A stretch of 64,000 nt of DNA from positions 184,821-248,820 of the forward strand of contig JALHPZ010000005.1 in assembly GCA_022842245.1 (NCBI GenBank), written 5' to 3'. Below the pieces are notes generated by a model. That model saw nothing but the letters and a program-made list of their open reading frames with translations, was not told where the DNA came from and ran no database searches. This DNA comes from Gemmataceae bacterium (GTDB lineage: Bacteria; Planctomycetota; Planctomycetia; Gemmatales; Gemmataceae). Position numbers and translations under genes: made by a program. Shown here piece after piece: positions 18,962-29,560 of the stretch (positions are counted from its first letter, which is position 1; the number at the start of each line of letters is the position of its first letter).

Positions 18962-20320
18962 ATGCTCACCCGCCGCGAAGCCCTCGCCGTCGCTGCCGCG
19001 ACTCTTCCACTCGTCGCCGGCGCGGCCGAACCGGAGTTGAAGCTCGCCACGTTCGAAGTGGAAGTGACGCCGCCGATCGGGCACCCGTGCATGGGCGGCG
19101 GCATCGCGCCGGTGAAGGAGATCATAGATCCCCTCTACGCTCACGGGTTGATCTTCCTCGGCGCCGGGCAGCCGCTCGCTATCGTTTGCGTCGACTGGTG
19201 CGAGATCCGCAACGGGGCCTACGACCTCTGGCGCGAGAGCATTGCCAAGGCGATCGGCACGATGCGGGAGCGCGTGCTCGTGAACGCGAATCACCAGCAC
19301 GATGCACCCATCGCGGACGTGGAAGCCCAGAAACTGCTGGAGGAGCAGAAGTCCGGCGCGGCGATTTGCGATCTCGCGTTCCTCGACAAGGCCGTGACGC
19401 GCGTGGCGAAGGCGGCGAAGGATGCGCTCGCGACTGCGCAGCCGCTCACGCACGTCGGCATCGGGCAGGCCAAGGTCGAGAAGGTCGCGTCCAATCGGCG
19501 TTACCTGAGCGACGGGAAGCCGTTCTACAACCGGATGAGCGCGACGCGGGACGAGACGATCCGCGCCGCCGAGGAAGGGACCATCGACCCGTACCTGAAG
19601 GCGCTCTCGTTCTGGAATGGCGACAAGGCGCTTGCGGTGCTGCATTCCTATTCGACGCACCCGATGAGCTATTACGGCCGCGGCGGCGCGACGGCGGACT
19701 TCGTCGGCATGGCCCGCCGGCATCGCCAGGCGGCGCTGCCGGGCACGCGGATGCTCTACGCCTCCGGTTGCAGCGGAAACACGACGGCCGGCAAGTACAA
19801 CAACGGCGCGACCGAGAACCGCGCCGTCCTCGCCGGCCGGATGCACGAGGGGATGAAGGCAGCCTGGGAAGCGACGAAGAAGCATCCGATCCAACTGTCC
19901 TTCCGTTCGGCTCCGATGGCACTCGAGCCGCGGAAGTCGAAAGGCTTCTCGACCGACGAACTGATGGCACGATTGAAGACGGGCCCGCGACCGTTCGACA
20001 AGTGCCTCGCGGCGCTCGGATTGAGCTGGAAGCGGCGCTGCGAGGCCGGGCAGCCGGTCGACGTGCCGCTACTCGACTTCGGCGTCGCCCAGTACCTGTT
20101 GATGCCGGCCGAGTCGTACGTCGAGTTCCAATTGGCCGCGCAGGAACTGCGGCCCGACTCGTTTGTGGTGGTCGCCGGCTACGGCGAGTGCGGCCCCGGC
20201 TACATTCCCATCGAGCGGGCTTGGAAGGAGAACGATGGCAACCTCAGCGACTGGTGCTGGGTGGCCGAAGGCAGCGAAGCCAGGATGCGCGCCGCCATGG
20301 CCAAAGTCCTGAAATCGTAG
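18962..20320 (+). CDS. Exported neutral/alkaline ceramidase-like protein
   Basis: 452 residues from ATG 18962. The start LTRREALAVAAATLPLVAG is a Tat-like signal. KLATFEVEVTPPIGHPC matches the start of the neutral ceramidase N-terminal domain, VLVNANHQHDAP corresponds to the His-rich metal site, and LYASGCSGNTTAGKY sits where the active-site loop is expected. The family hydrolyses N-acyl linkages of ceramides, but planctomycete members rarely have known substrates and this one is shorter than classical ceramidases (about 650-700), lacking the C-terminal Ig-like domain. It is convergent with the MFS gene (31-bp gap). Confidence 0.75.
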   Translation: MLTRREALAVAAATLPLVAGAAEPELKLATFEVEVTPPIGHPCMGGGIAPVKEIIDPLYAHGLIFLGAGQPLAIVCVDWCEIRNGAYDLWRESIAKAIGTMRERVLVNANHQHDAPIADVEAQKLLEEQKSGAAICDLAFLDKAVTRVAKAAKDALATAQPLTHVGIGQAKVEKVASNRRYLSDGKPFYNRMSATRDETIRAAEEGTIDPYLKALSFWNGDKALAVLHSYSTHPMSYYGRGGATADFVGMARRHRQAALPGTRMLYASGCSGNTTAGKYNNGATENRAVLAGRMHEGMKAAWEATKKHPIQLSFRSAPMALEPRKSKGFSTDELMARLKTGPRPFDKCLAALGLSWKRRCEAGQPVDVPLLDFGVAQYLLMPAESYVEFQLAAQELRPDSFVVVAGYGECGPGYIPIERAWKENDGNLSDWCWVAEGSEARMRAAMAKVLKS

Positions 20321-20351
20321 ACCGTGTTCGGCGTGCTTCGTCCCGAACAAA

Positions 20352-21830
20352 CTACTCCGGCAACGGCTTCCCTTTCGTCTCCGGCGAGATCGCGATCAGG
20401 ACCAGACCGAACAGGTAGACGCCGGCGACGATCGCGCACGCCTTGCCGTAGTCGTTGTCGAATTGCGCGAGCAGGTTGCCCATCTGCAGGTTACCGACCG
20501 CCGCGATGATCCGGCCGAAGTTGAAGCCGAATCCCTGCCCCGTCGCCCGCATCGCGGTCGGGAAGAGTTCCGGGAGATAGAGTGGTAGCCAGCCGTAGAA
20601 CGACGCGGTGATGAGGCCCATGACGCCGGCGGACAGGATGTACGTCGTGTTGTAGGCGGTATTCAGCTGGTAGAAGCCCACGATGGTGATGAGCGATGCG
20701 ATGCAAAGGAAGGCGTACACCGGTCGGCGGCCGAACTTCTCGCACACGACGGCGCCGACGAGGCAGCCGATCGCCGCACCGATCGAGGATGCGATCTGCA
20801 TGAGCGGGCGGGCTTCCGGCACCGTGCCGCCGGGCAGTTTGTCGACCCATTGATACATCCACATCACGCCGGACCAGGTCGCGAGCAGCGGCACGCCGGA
20901 AAGCCCCGCCGCCAGCAGCATGTTACGGCGCGTCGTCCGCTTCAGTTCCGGGGACAGGTTCGAGCGGGCGAGGTAACGACTCGCCGGGAGGAGATACCCC
21001 CACGTAATGATGCCCAGAGCGAGAATGGAACCCAGTACGCGCCAAACGAGTTCGATTCCCTGCACGGCCCACAGCGCGATCAAGCCGCTCGCCGCGATCG
21101 CACCGATGAGTACGCCGATCAGGTCTTTCTCGGACCAATTTGAGACCGATCCGGTTTCCTGTTCGCGTTTCCATTTTTCGGATTCAGGAACGAAGAGGCG
21201 GATTAGGAGCGTGAGCAGGGCCGGGAAGGCGCCGATGAGCATGAGGAGGCGCCAGTTGCCGTTGGCGGTAAGTGCGGTGGCCCAGTTCTCCGGCAGGCCG
21301 AGGCTGACGAGCGTGGCCGGGAGCTGGCTCCCGTAGAGGATGAGTCCGTAAGCGATGGAGCCGACGAGGGTGTAGCCGAGGTTGCCGAAGGCGCCGATCC
21401 AGCCGGCGAGCCAGCCACGGGAGGTGTTGGGCCAGACTTCCATGACGAGGGCGACGCCGAGCGCCCATTCGCCACCCATTCCGAGCGCGCCGGCGAAACG
21501 GAGGACGGCGAGGTGCCAGGCTTCCTGCGAGGCAGCGCTGAGTCCGCTACAGATGGAATACAAGAGCACGCTGACGGTCATCGCGCGGACGCGGCCGATC
21601 TTGTCGCCGAGCCAGCCGAAAAGGACGCCGCCCGTAGCCGCGCCGACCAGGAACCCCGCGATGATGACGCCATACCAGGTGGCGACGCGGCCTTCGCCGA
21701 CGGCGGTGCCAAGCAGTTCGGCGAGCGCCGGCCGCGCGACGAGGGGAAAGAGTCCCATTTCCATTCCGTCGAACATCCACCCTAGCAGGGCGGCGACGAG
21801 GGCGAGGTTGCGGCCGCGTTGCGGATTCAT
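20352..21830 (-). CDS. MFS transporter (sugar/aromatic acid symporter type)
   Basis: 492 residues from ATG 21830 (MNPQRGRNLALVAALLGWMFDGMEMGLFPL, in parts: LLGWMFDGMEMGLF). A further upstream Met in frame lies in the palindromic repeat and is disfavoured. About 12 transmembrane segments; the MFS loop motif GWLGDKIGRVRAM is at about residue 85-97 and a second copy, CEKFGRRPVYAF, follows helix 8. The GWMFDGMEMG start is like members of the AAHS/SHS family that import carboxylic or aromatic acids by proton symport. Substrate is not determinable. Located downstream of the AIM24 gene on the same strand. Confidence 0.88.
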   Translation of the reverse strand: MNPQRGRNLALVAALLGWMFDGMEMGLFPLVARPALAELLGTAVGEGRVATWYGVIIAGFLVGAATGGVLFGWLGDKIGRVRAMTVSVLLYSICSGLSAASQEAWHLAVLRFAGALGMGGEWALGVALVMEVWPNTSRGWLAGWIGAFGNLGYTLVGSIAYGLILYGSQLPATLVSLGLPENWATALTANGNWRLLMLIGAFPALLTLLIRLFVPESEKWKREQETGSVSNWSEKDLIGVLIGAIAASGLIALWAVQGIELVWRVLGSILALGIITWGYLLPASRYLARSNLSPELKRTTRRNMLLAAGLSGVPLLATWSGVMWMYQWVDKLPGGTVPEARPLMQIASSIGAAIGCLVGAVVCEKFGRRPVYAFLCIASLITIVGFYQLNTAYNTTYILSAGVMGLITASFYGWLPLYLPELFPTAMRATGQGFGFNFGRIIAAVGNLQMGNLLAQFDNDYGKACAIVAGVYLFGLVLIAISPETKGKPLPE

Positions 21831-21852
21831 CAGTGCTCCAAATAAATAGCGC

Positions 21853-21913
21853 GACGCGAAGTCTTCGGAGCGATGCGCGGCTTTCGCTCTCCGCTCCGAA
21901 GACTTCGCGTCGT
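21853..21913. repeat. Perfect 21-bp inverted repeat between AIM24 and MFS genes
   Basis: CGACGCGAAGTCTTCGGAGCG (quoted in parts: CGACGCGAAG then TCTTCGGAGCG) at 21853-21873 pairs exactly with 21893-21913, loop 19 nt. The arm itself contains GAAGTCTTC, a short palindrome. It sits 13 bp after the AIM24 stop, so it may end transcription or be a member of a REP-like family. Confidence 0.85.
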
Positions 21914-21925
21914 GGCTCAACGGAA

Positions 21926-22717
21926 TCAATCACCCCCGAACAATCGGCCGATCCCGCCCAAAACCGACCCTTCGCCAGTCGCGGCGCCGCCGACGGACGG
22001 GGCGTTCGCGATGATCCGGTCGCACAGCCGCGAGAACGGCAGTGTCTGGATCCAGATGCGCCCCGGCCCCTCGCACGTCGCGAGGAACAGGCCTTCGCCC
22101 CCGAAGAACATCGACTTCAAGCTGCCGGCGCGTTCGATGTCGTATTCGACCGTCTCCTCCATCGCTACGAGGCAGCCGGTATCGAGTTTGAGGATTTCGC
22201 CATCGCGGAGATCTCGCTCAATGATGGAGCCACCGGCATGGAGGAACGCCATGCCGTCGCCTTCGAGCTTCTGGAGGATGAAGCCTTCGCCGCCAAAGAG
22301 GCCGGCACCGAGCTTCTTCTGGAAGGCGATCCCGACTTCCGTGCCGAACGCGGCACAGAGAAACGCTCCCTTCTCGCACAGGATGTATTCGTCGTGCTCG
22401 CGCAGGTCGAGCGGAATGATCCGGCCCGGATACGGCGCGGCGAATGCGACTTTCCGCCGGCCCTTCGCCTCGTTCGTGAAATGCGTCATGAACAGCGATT
22501 CGCCGGTGAGCACGCGCTTGCCCACGGCGCCGAGTTTGCTGAAGAAGCCCTGCTTCGGTTTCGAACCATCGCCCATCTTGGCTTCGAAGTGGATGCCGTC
22601 TTCCATGTAGTTCATCACGCCGGCTTCGGCAATCACCGTCTCGTCCGGGTCGAGCGTGATTTCGACGACTTGGATATCGTCGCCGAGGACTTCGTATTCG
22701 ATCTCGTCGCAGCGCAT
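21926..22717 (-). CDS. AIM24/TIGR00266 family protein
   Basis: 263 residues from ATG 22717. Glycine-rich beta-strand repeats typical of the TIGR00266/AIM24 (trypsin-like PA-independent beta-sandwich) family are seen: [49 protein letters not shown] (in parts: [15 protein letters not shown]), and [21 protein letters not shown] (in parts: [15 protein letters not shown]), ending in a Gly-rich tail. Bacterial members are of unknown biochemical function; the yeast homologue is mitochondrial. No signal peptide. Divergent from the cytochrome gene at 22861 (143-bp gap). Confidence 0.88.
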   Translation of the reverse strand: MRCDEIEYEVLGDDIQVVEITLDPDETVIAEAGVMNYMEDGIHFEAKMGDGSKPKQGFFSKLGAVGKRVLTGESLFMTHFTNEAKGRRKVAFAAPYPGRIIPLDLREHDEYILCEKGAFLCAAFGTEVGIAFQKKLGAGLFGGEGFILQKLEGDGMAFLHAGGSIIERDLRDGEILKLDTGCLVAMEETVEYDIERAGSLKSMFFGGEGLFLATCEGPGRIWIQTLPFSRLCDRIIANAPSVGGAATGEGSVLGGIGRLFGGD

Positions 22718-22860
22718 GGGCCGACTCCGGATGAACGGGAAGCGATGGCGTGTATTGTGGTCGGGGGAGTGTCCGCGGTCAACGACGGAACCGACCCTTG
22801 CGGAAGGATGCGGTCAGGCCGTATCCTTGTAATCATCCCACCCGCCGATGGACTCCTCCC

Positions 22861-25800
22861 ATGCGATGCGCAGCCATTTTTCTTTTCATTGCATTTCCGA
22901 ACATCGCGCTCGCTCAGACATCGCCGGCCGAGGCCGAGAAGCAGATGAAGTTGCCGCCGGGGTTCACCGCCCGCGTCGTGGCGCACGAGCCGATGGTGCG
23001 GCAACCGGTGAGCATGAGCTTCGACGAGCGCGGTCGGATGTGGGTGCTTCAATATTTGCAGTACCCGAATCCGAACGGCCTCAAGGCGCTGAAGCAGGAC
23101 CAGTACCTGCGAACGATCTGGGACAAGGTGCCTGAGCCGCCGCCGATGGGGCCGAAAGGGCTGGACCGCCTGACGATCTGCTACGACCCGGACGAGAAGG
23201 GGGTCTTCCGCAAGTCGAAAGACTTCGTGGCGGGATTGAACCTCGCCAGCGGATTCTGCATCGGCGGGGGCGGCGTCTACGTTCTTCAGTCGCCGTACTT
23301 GCTCTTTTATCCGGACAAGGACCACGACGACGTGCCGGACGGCGATCCCGTCGTGGCGCTTTCCGGTTTCGGGTTCGACGACACCCACTCCGTCGCTAAC
23401 AGCCTACAATGGGGCCCCGACGGATGGCTCTACGGTGCGGCCGGCAGTACCAGCACCTGCAAGATCCCGAACCCCGCGAAGCCCGGCGAGATCATCGAAT
23501 TCCAACAAGGCATCTGGCGCTACCATCCGAAGTCGAAGGCGTTCGAGCTCTTCAGCGAGGGCGGCGGCAACACCTTCGGCCTCGACTTCGACAAGCACGG
23601 CCAAGTGATCGCCGGCACAAACTGGGGCGGCTTCGCCATGCTCCACCAGATGCAAGGGGCCTACCACGTCAAGGGCTTCAGCAAGCACGGCCCGCTGCAC
23701 AACCCGCACACCTACGGCTACTTCGAACACGTTCCGTATCAGGGTTTCAAAGGCGGCCACGTTACCTGTGGCGGCATCGTGTATCAGGGCGACACCTTCC
23801 CGACGGAGATGCGCGACCAGTACATCGCCGGCAACCTGCTCTCGAGCGCGATCTACTGGCACAAGATCACGCCCAACGGATCGACGTTCCGGAACGCCCA
23901 CGGCGGTGACCTGATGACGACGCCGGATATTTGGTTCCGCCCGATCGACCTGATGCTCGGGCCGGACGGTTCGGTGTACGTGGTGGACTGGTACGACAAG
24001 CGCGCCGCCCACCTCGACCCGATCGACAACTGGGACAAGACCAACGGCCGCATCTACAAGATCGAATACGCGGGCACGCCGGACTATCCGAAGTTCGACC
24101 TACGCACGAAGTCAGCCGAGGAGTTGGTGGAGCTACTGAAGCATCCGAACGCCTGGTGGCGCCGCGAGGCACGGCGGATGCTGGTGGAGCGCAATGACCC
24201 GGCGAGCGTGAAGCTGTTGAAGGCGATTCCAAAGGACAGCGGCATTCCGTTCCTCGAAACGATTTGGACGCTGGCTCAAACCTCCAATGGCCTGAAGCCG
24301 AGCGATTACCAGCAGCTACTCGTTCATGCGGACGAGCACGTGCGGTTGTGGGCCGTTCGGCTGTTCGTGGACTGCGGCATCGAGACCGATCTTAACAAAC
24401 TCGCCGACCTCGCGAAGGCCGATCCGTCGCCGACCGTGCGTGCCCAGCTCGCCTGCTCGGCGAAGCGACTGCCGCCCGCGTCGAGTTGGCCGATCATCCA
24501 GAATACGATCGCCCGCGATGACAACGCGACCGATCCGTACATTCCCTTGCTCACGTGGTGGGCTATCGAACATCACATGGCGACGAGCGAGAAGGCTCCG
24601 CCCGTCAAATTGTTGACGGACCCCGAGACCATTTCGCGACCGATGATGGATAAACATCTCACGGAGCGAATCGTCCAGCGGTTGACGCACATGACGGGCG
24701 GATTCGAAGCGATTGGTGCGATGCTGCAACACGGACCGGAATCGGCACGGAGAAATATTGTTAAAGGTCTCAACGCCGGTATCGCCGGGAAGAAGTTCGA
24801 CACAACGCCGAAGGAACTTGCAGAACCACTCGACGCTCTCCTTATGACTTCGCCCAGGGACGCCGAGATTCAAAAGCTCGCGATCCGGTTCGGGCACCGG
24901 CCGACGGCGGAGAAACTGCTCGTCCAGTTCCAGAATGAGTCGGCGACCGGGCGTGCCGCCGCCTTGCAACTCCTCGCCGACGTGAAGCATCCCGACCTGC
25001 CGAAGGCGATGCTCGCCGTCATGGGCGTGACGAAGGACGAGAAGCTCCGGCAATCGATCCTCGCGTCGATGGCGGTCTACGCCGATGCCGGTCTCGATGC
25101 GTACCTCCTCAAAGCCGCCGAATACCTCACGCCCTCCGACCGCGCTGCCGTGCGGCGCGTACTCTTCTCGCGGCCGGCCACGGCGATGAAATACCTCGAA
25201 CTGATCGACGCCAAGAAGCTGCCGGCCGCCGAAGTACCCCTGACGGAACTGCGACCACTGCTCGCCTTCAATGACAAGCCACTCTCGGCGATCATCGAGA
25301 AGCACTACGGTAAGATCGGCCCGGCGACGCCCGGCGAGAAGCAGGCCCGCATCACCTGGGTCGGCGTCATCCTCGGCAAGGGCAAGGGCGACGCGAAGGC
25401 CGGGCAGCCGCTCTTCAAGCAGCACTGCGCCACCTGCCACCAGTTCCACGGCGAGGGGAACAAGATCGGCCCCGACCTGACGACGGCGGACCGCAAGAAC
25501 ACCTCGTACATGGTGGCGAACATCGTCGATCCGAGTTCGTACATCCGCACGGAGTACGTCCAGCACGAAGCCAATCTCCTCGACGGCCGCAAGGTGATCG
25601 GGATTGTGACGGAATCAACGGCCAAGACCGTGACGATCCTCGACGCACAAAACAAGAAGACGACCATCTCGCGGGAGGATATGGAAGACCTGAAGCCGTC
25701 GGCTCTGTCCATGATGCCCGAAAAATTACTGGACACGCTAACCGACCAGCAATTGTGTGATCTCTTCGCCTTCCTCCGGAGCGACCCGCCGAAGAAATGA
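22861..25800 (+). CDS. Secreted PVC-type dehydrogenase/cytochrome c with HEAT repeats
   Basis: 979 residues from ATG 22861, which gives signal peptide MRCAAIFLFIAFPNIALAQ; longer in-frame extension is not supported. The propeller domain (about 25-400) begins KLPPGFTARVVAHEPMVRQP and includes WGPDGWLYGAAGSTS and MLGPDGSVYVVDWYDKR, typical of the planctomycete membrane-bound dehydrogenase family. HEAT-like helices fill about 420-790. The C-terminal heme domain has CATCHQFHGEGNKIGPDL near residue 855, then the usual IVDPSSYIRTEY. Unlike the protein at 823 it has no SGNH domain. Its stop overlaps the next start (ATGA), so the two are translationally coupled. Confidence 0.92.
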   Translation: MRCAAIFLFIAFPNIALAQTSPAEAEKQMKLPPGFTARVVAHEPMVRQPVSMSFDERGRMWVLQYLQYPNPNGLKALKQDQYLRTIWDKVPEPPPMGPKGLDRLTICYDPDEKGVFRKSKDFVAGLNLASGFCIGGGGVYVLQSPYLLFYPDKDHDDVPDGDPVVALSGFGFDDTHSVANSLQWGPDGWLYGAAGSTSTCKIPNPAKPGEIIEFQQGIWRYHPKSKAFELFSEGGGNTFGLDFDKHGQVIAGTNWGGFAMLHQMQGAYHVKGFSKHGPLHNPHTYGYFEHVPYQGFKGGHVTCGGIVYQGDTFPTEMRDQYIAGNLLSSAIYWHKITPNGSTFRNAHGGDLMTTPDIWFRPIDLMLGPDGSVYVVDWYDKRAAHLDPIDNWDKTNGRIYKIEYAGTPDYPKFDLRTKSAEELVELLKHPNAWWRREARRMLVERNDPASVKLLKAIPKDSGIPFLETIWTLAQTSNGLKPSDYQQLLVHADEHVRLWAVRLFVDCGIETDLNKLADLAKADPSPTVRAQLACSAKRLPPASSWPIIQNTIARDDNATDPYIPLLTWWAIEHHMATSEKAPPVKLLTDPETISRPMMDKHLTERIVQRLTHMTGGFEAIGAMLQHGPESARRNIVKGLNAGIAGKKFDTTPKELAEPLDALLMTSPRDAEIQKLAIRFGHRPTAEKLLVQFQNESATGRAAALQLLADVKHPDLPKAMLAVMGVTKDEKLRQSILASMAVYADAGLDAYLLKAAEYLTPSDRAAVRRVLFSRPATAMKYLELIDAKKLPAAEVPLTELRPLLAFNDKPLSAIIEKHYGKIGPATPGEKQARITWVGVILGKGKGDAKAGQPLFKQHCATCHQFHGEGNKIGPDLTTADRKNTSYMVANIVDPSSYIRTEYVQHEANLLDGRKVIGIVTESTAKTVTILDAQNKKTTISREDMEDLKPSALSMMPEKLLDTLTDQQLCDLFAFLRSDPPKK

Positions 25801-27647
25801 GATACGCGTTGCTGGGATTGCTTCTCGTTCCTTCGCTCGCCGTCGCGCAGCCGCGGGACGTGGCGGCGCTGTTCCCGCCGTCGACGGTGGCGTATGCGGA
25901 GCTGCGCGATCCCGCCAGCATCGCCGATGGACTCGCGGCGATCGTGAAAGGCTCGCCGTTCGAAGATGGACTCAAACTTCTCCACGACCGGAAGGACGCC
26001 GCAAAGGAGCTTCGCTTGGTCGGTGGCTCGACCGCGCTCGCCGGCGCCGCGCTGTTGGCGTCGCCGGAATTCCTCAGTGAATTTCGCAAAATTCGCGGTG
26101 CCGCCTTCGGGTTCTTTGGTCTGACGGCGGGCGGCGAGCCGAAAATCGCCGCGTGTGTTCTCACCGGCGACAGCCTCGCCGCAGCACTTTATGCCCGCTC
26201 ACACCTCGCGAACGAACCGACGCTCCGCCGTGTGGCCGTCGTCGACGGAGTACCAATCTTTCAGTCGCGTGCCTTCCCGGCTCAGGCCTTCGACCCGAAC
26301 ACGGGCAAACCGGTAACGTTCGAGCCTAAGGCCGCAACCGAAGGACCCTGTGAGCCGACCTACGCGTACACCGCCGGCCTGTTCATCGTCGCGTCCAACA
26401 AGGAGGCCATCGCCGACGTGCTTGCCCGCAACCGGGGCACCGCGAGGGATTCGTTGGCGACATCGATTGATTTCCCGGCCCAGCGACCGGCCGGAATTCA
26501 TGCTTTTGTGCGAATGATCGAGCTTGTCCGCCTCGCCGACGTGGCCAAGAAGCGTCACAAAGAAATCCTGCCGGCGGAACTGGTCGCCGTCTTGAAACTC
26601 GTTCTAAGTCCTCGATCGGTGCCGATCATGACGGCACAGGGTACGCTCAGCCTCTCCGGCTTGCGGTGGACCATCGACCTGCACCTCGACGCCGAGCAAC
26701 CTAGCCCGCTCCTGGACCTCCTTGCATCCGCCGTTCCTCCGGAAGCCGCGCGATCGATTCCAGCAATAGCGGCCGGACATTTCTCCGTGGGGCTGCCCCC
26801 GCCGGAACGGCGTGCCGCGGTCCTGCTCGCCTTCGTCAACGCGCTCTTGTCAGCGCATGGCAATGTTGGCCGGACCGCCACCGAATGGATCGAGCAGTGG
26901 GAAGCGCGATCGAAGTTGCCGTTGCGTGCGAAACTCTTACCTGAGGTTCGCGGCCTCTCTCTGATTCTGATTCCCAAACCAGAACTTCCACCGCGCATCG
27001 AACCGCTGCCGCTCGCGGCGCTGCACCTTGAGGCGGGCGCGTCTGACTGGGAATCGGCGATCCCGAAGTTCCTGGCCGCCGTCGATGGCCGTGACCCGTC
27101 CGCCAAACCGTCGAGCGAAACGATCGGGAACGTGAAGGTTTGGACGGTATCCCTGGCCGGCACGCCGCTGCACTTCGCCCGTCGCGAGAACACTTGGATC
27201 TTCGGCCTCGACCGCAAGCAACTCGCCGAATGTTGCTGGGGGGGCGGACCGATTCCCGCGTTGGCCGATCTCGCCGTCGGAGCGATTCGCTGGCCCGGCC
27301 TCGTCCAATACGAAACGCCCCGCAAACTCGCCGGACGGCTCGAACACCGGTCCCGCGGGTCGAATCCTTTCGATGCCCCGTTTGGCGGTGGACTGTTACC
27401 TCTCGGCCTTCTCGATCCGCAAACTGGCGGCGAGATGACCGCCGAGGAGTTCAAATCGCTCTATGGGGCGTTCCCTCCGCTTGCATTGCGAGCGAATCGC
27501 ACCGGGAGCCGGGTCTCGGTCGAACTCCGCTGGGACTTCGACCGAGATGGTGCGAACGGATTCCTCACGAAACTCGTTCCAATCCTTGAACGGATTGGAA
27601 CGGCTCCATCGAACGAAGGCCTTCGATTCTCTCCCTTCGACCGCTGA
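25797..27647 (+). CDS. Exported protein of unknown function coupled to cytochrome gene
   Basis: 616 residues beginning with signal peptide MRYALLGLLLVPSLAVAQP. I do not recognise a named domain with certainty; the pattern AALFPPSTVAYAELRDPASIADGLAAIV, seen here in parts as FPPSTVAYAELRDP, is like the DUF3352-type start common in planctomycete exported proteins, with repeated blocks such as LFIVASNKEAIADVLARN and WIFGLDRKQLAECC. It overlaps the preceding cytochrome stop by 4 bp, suggesting that it works with that protein in the periplasm. No cysteine pairs or catalytic motif stand out. Confidence 0.75.
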   Translation: MRYALLGLLLVPSLAVAQPRDVAALFPPSTVAYAELRDPASIADGLAAIVKGSPFEDGLKLLHDRKDAAKELRLVGGSTALAGAALLASPEFLSEFRKIRGAAFGFFGLTAGGEPKIAACVLTGDSLAAALYARSHLANEPTLRRVAVVDGVPIFQSRAFPAQAFDPNTGKPVTFEPKAATEGPCEPTYAYTAGLFIVASNKEAIADVLARNRGTARDSLATSIDFPAQRPAGIHAFVRMIELVRLADVAKKRHKEILPAELVAVLKLVLSPRSVPIMTAQGTLSLSGLRWTIDLHLDAEQPSPLLDLLASAVPPEAARSIPAIAAGHFSVGLPPPERRAAVLLAFVNALLSAHGNVGRTATEWIEQWEARSKLPLRAKLLPEVRGLSLILIPKPELPPRIEPLPLAALHLEAGASDWESAIPKFLAAVDGRDPSAKPSSETIGNVKVWTVSLAGTPLHFARRENTWIFGLDRKQLAECCWGGGPIPALADLAVGAIRWPGLVQYETPRKLAGRLEHRSRGSNPFDAPFGGGLLPLGLLDPQTGGEMTAEEFKSLYGAFPPLALRANRTGSRVSVELRWDFDRDGANGFLTKLVPILERIGTAPSNEGLRFSPFDR

Positions 27648-27815
27648 ACTCCTTGAAATCTTCACGGGTTGGCGTTGAACATCCTCGAGGCCCAGAGTAG
27701 AGTGGGAGCAGAAACATGGCGACCCATTTGCTGCTTGCGGGCCTCCTTGAACTCCGAGCCTTCGGGGCCGGGAATTCGTATCGGTTGCCATAGTGCGAAA
27801 CGATCGAGAATCCCA

Positions 27816-27841
27816 CGGCCCCGGACGCTCGTCCGGGGCCG
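27816..27841 (+). terminator. 11-bp GC-rich hairpin upstream of leuA
   Basis: CGGCCCCGGAC pairs with GTCCGGGGCCG around a 4-nt loop, followed by TTCGCGTTTC. It lies between the stop at 27647 and the leuA start at 27874. It may terminate the upstream operon; an attenuator role for leuA is possible, but no leucine-rich leader peptide was found. Confidence 0.45.
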
Positions 27842-27873
27842 TTCGCGTTTCAGGACTTTATCAGGAGCCTTCG

Positions 27874-29478
27874 ATGACGCTGCCGAGCGATCCGAACCGC
27901 GTGATCGTCTTCGACACCACGCTGCGCGACGGGGAACAAAGCCCCGGTTGCAGCATGAACCTGAACGAGAAGCTCGAGATCGCGCTTGCGCTTCGGGACC
28001 TCGGTGTGGATGTGATCGAGGCCGGGTTCCCCATCGCCTCGCCGGGTGATTTCGAGAGCGTCTGTGAGATCGCGAAGCAGGTGCACGGGCCGATCATCGC
28101 CGGCCTCGCGCGATGCAATCCGGCAGACATCGACCGCGCCGCGGACGCCGTGAAGCACGCGGCCCGGCCGCGCATCCATGTGTTTCTCGCCACGAGCGCC
28201 ATCCACCGCGAGTTCAAACTGCGAATGAGTCGGGAGGAAATCCTCAAGCGAGCCGTCGAAGGTGTCAAACGCGCCCGGGACCGGATCGAAGACATCGAGT
28301 TCTCACCCGAAGACGCCTCGCGCACGGAGTTGGACTTCCTTGCGGAGGTCGTCGAGCGCGCCGTGGAGGCCGGGGCGACGACGCTGAATATCCCCGATAC
28401 GGTGGGCTACGCCGTGCCTGAACACTACGCCGCGATCATCCGGCACCTGAAAAAGCATGTCCGCGGCATCGAGAAGTGCGTGCTCAGCGTCCATTGCCAC
28501 AACGACCTCGGCCTCGCGGTCGCCAACAGCCTCGCCGCGCTCAAGGAAGGTGCCCGGCAAGTCGAGTGCACGATCAACGGCATCGGCGAGCGTGCTGGTA
28601 ACACGGCGCTCGAGGAAGTTGTCATGGCCATGCGCACGCGCCAGGACCACTACGGCCTCTCCACCGGCATCAACACGCGCCTTCTGCTGCCCACCAGCCG
28701 CAAGCTCTCGCACGCTACCGGTATGCAGGTCCAGCGAAACAAGGCCATCGTCGGGCAGAACGCCTTCGCGCACGAAGCCGGCATCCACCAGGACGGCATG
28801 CTCAAGAACGCCAGCACTTACGAAATCATGCGGCCGGAGGACATCGGCCTGTCGCGTACCGAACTCGTCCTCGGCAAGCACAGCGGCCGCCACGCACTAC
28901 GTCAGAAGATCGTCGATCTCGGCTATCACCTGTCCGACGAGCAACTGAACAAGGTTTTTGACGCCTTCAAGGTCCTCGCCGACCGCAAGAAGGACATTTA
29001 CGACGCCGACATCGAAGCCCTCGCCGAATCCCAACTGCAGGATACCGTCAAGAAGATTTGGACGCTCCAGGCCTTCACCTGCAACGCAGGCACCGGTACG
29101 CTCCCTTCCGCGTCCGTCGCGCTCTGGCGTGCCGACGGCCAGATCCTCCGCGATGCCTCGCTGGGCGACGGACCCATCGATTCCGTCTTCAAGGTCATCG
29201 ACCGAATTACCGGATTCAGTCTCAAGGTGGTGGACTACCGCGTGCGGGCCGTCACCTTTGGTGGCGATGCCCAAGGCGAAGCCTTCATCGAGGCCGAGTA
29301 CGATGGTAAGAAGCACACCGCGCGGGCCGTGTCCACCGATATTGTGGAAGCCAGCGCGATGGCCTATCTGGACTTGGTGAACCGGGTCGCGGCCCGTGTG
29401 GACCGCGACCGGTTGAAACCCACCGACCACGTGGCAACGGATACCGTGCCGGGTCAAGCTGCCGCCGCGAAGAGTTGA
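27874..29478 (+). CDS. leuA: 2-isopropylmalate synthase
   Basis: 534 residues from ATG 27874 with AGGAG 7 nt upstream. Catalyses condensation of acetyl-CoA with 2-oxoisovalerate, the first committed step of leucine synthesis. Signature elements are [16 protein letters not shown] (residues about 10-25), the metal-binding [24 protein letters not shown] and [14 protein letters not shown]. The C-terminal regulatory domain (about 390-510) is present, so leucine feedback inhibition is likely. Length is normal for the long bacterial form. An alternative in-frame start at 27793 lies upstream of the hairpin and has no ribosome-binding site. Confidence 0.95.
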   Translation: MTLPSDPNRVIVFDTTLRDGEQSPGCSMNLNEKLEIALALRDLGVDVIEAGFPIASPGDFESVCEIAKQVHGPIIAGLARCNPADIDRAADAVKHAARPRIHVFLATSAIHREFKLRMSREEILKRAVEGVKRARDRIEDIEFSPEDASRTELDFLAEVVERAVEAGATTLNIPDTVGYAVPEHYAAIIRHLKKHVRGIEKCVLSVHCHNDLGLAVANSLAALKEGARQVECTINGIGERAGNTALEEVVMAMRTRQDHYGLSTGINTRLLLPTSRKLSHATGMQVQRNKAIVGQNAFAHEAGIHQDGMLKNASTYEIMRPEDIGLSRTELVLGKHSGRHALRQKIVDLGYHLSDEQLNKVFDAFKVLADRKKDIYDADIEALAESQLQDTVKKIWTLQAFTCNAGTGTLPSASVALWRADGQILRDASLGDGPIDSVFKVIDRITGFSLKVVDYRVRAVTFGGDAQGEAFIEAEYDGKKHTARAVSTDIVEASAMAYLDLVNRVAARVDRDRLKPTDHVATDTVPGQAAAAKS

Positions 29479-29512
29479 TCGGGATCTGGTAGCTTTTTGG
29501 TCCTATTTCGGA

Positions 29513-29518
29513 TATAAT
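29513..29518 (+). promoter_or_regulatory. Candidate -10 box (TATAAT) for the iscA-hscB-tRNA unit
   Basis: An exact TATAAT lies 42 bp before the iscA-type ATG. The sequence about 17 bp upstream (TAGCTT, within AGCTTTTTGG) is a weak -35. The element is inferred from consensus only. Confidence 0.5.
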
Positions 29519-29560
29519 GCGAGTGTTGAATCCCCGAAACTCCCAACGGAAGGTGCGAAT

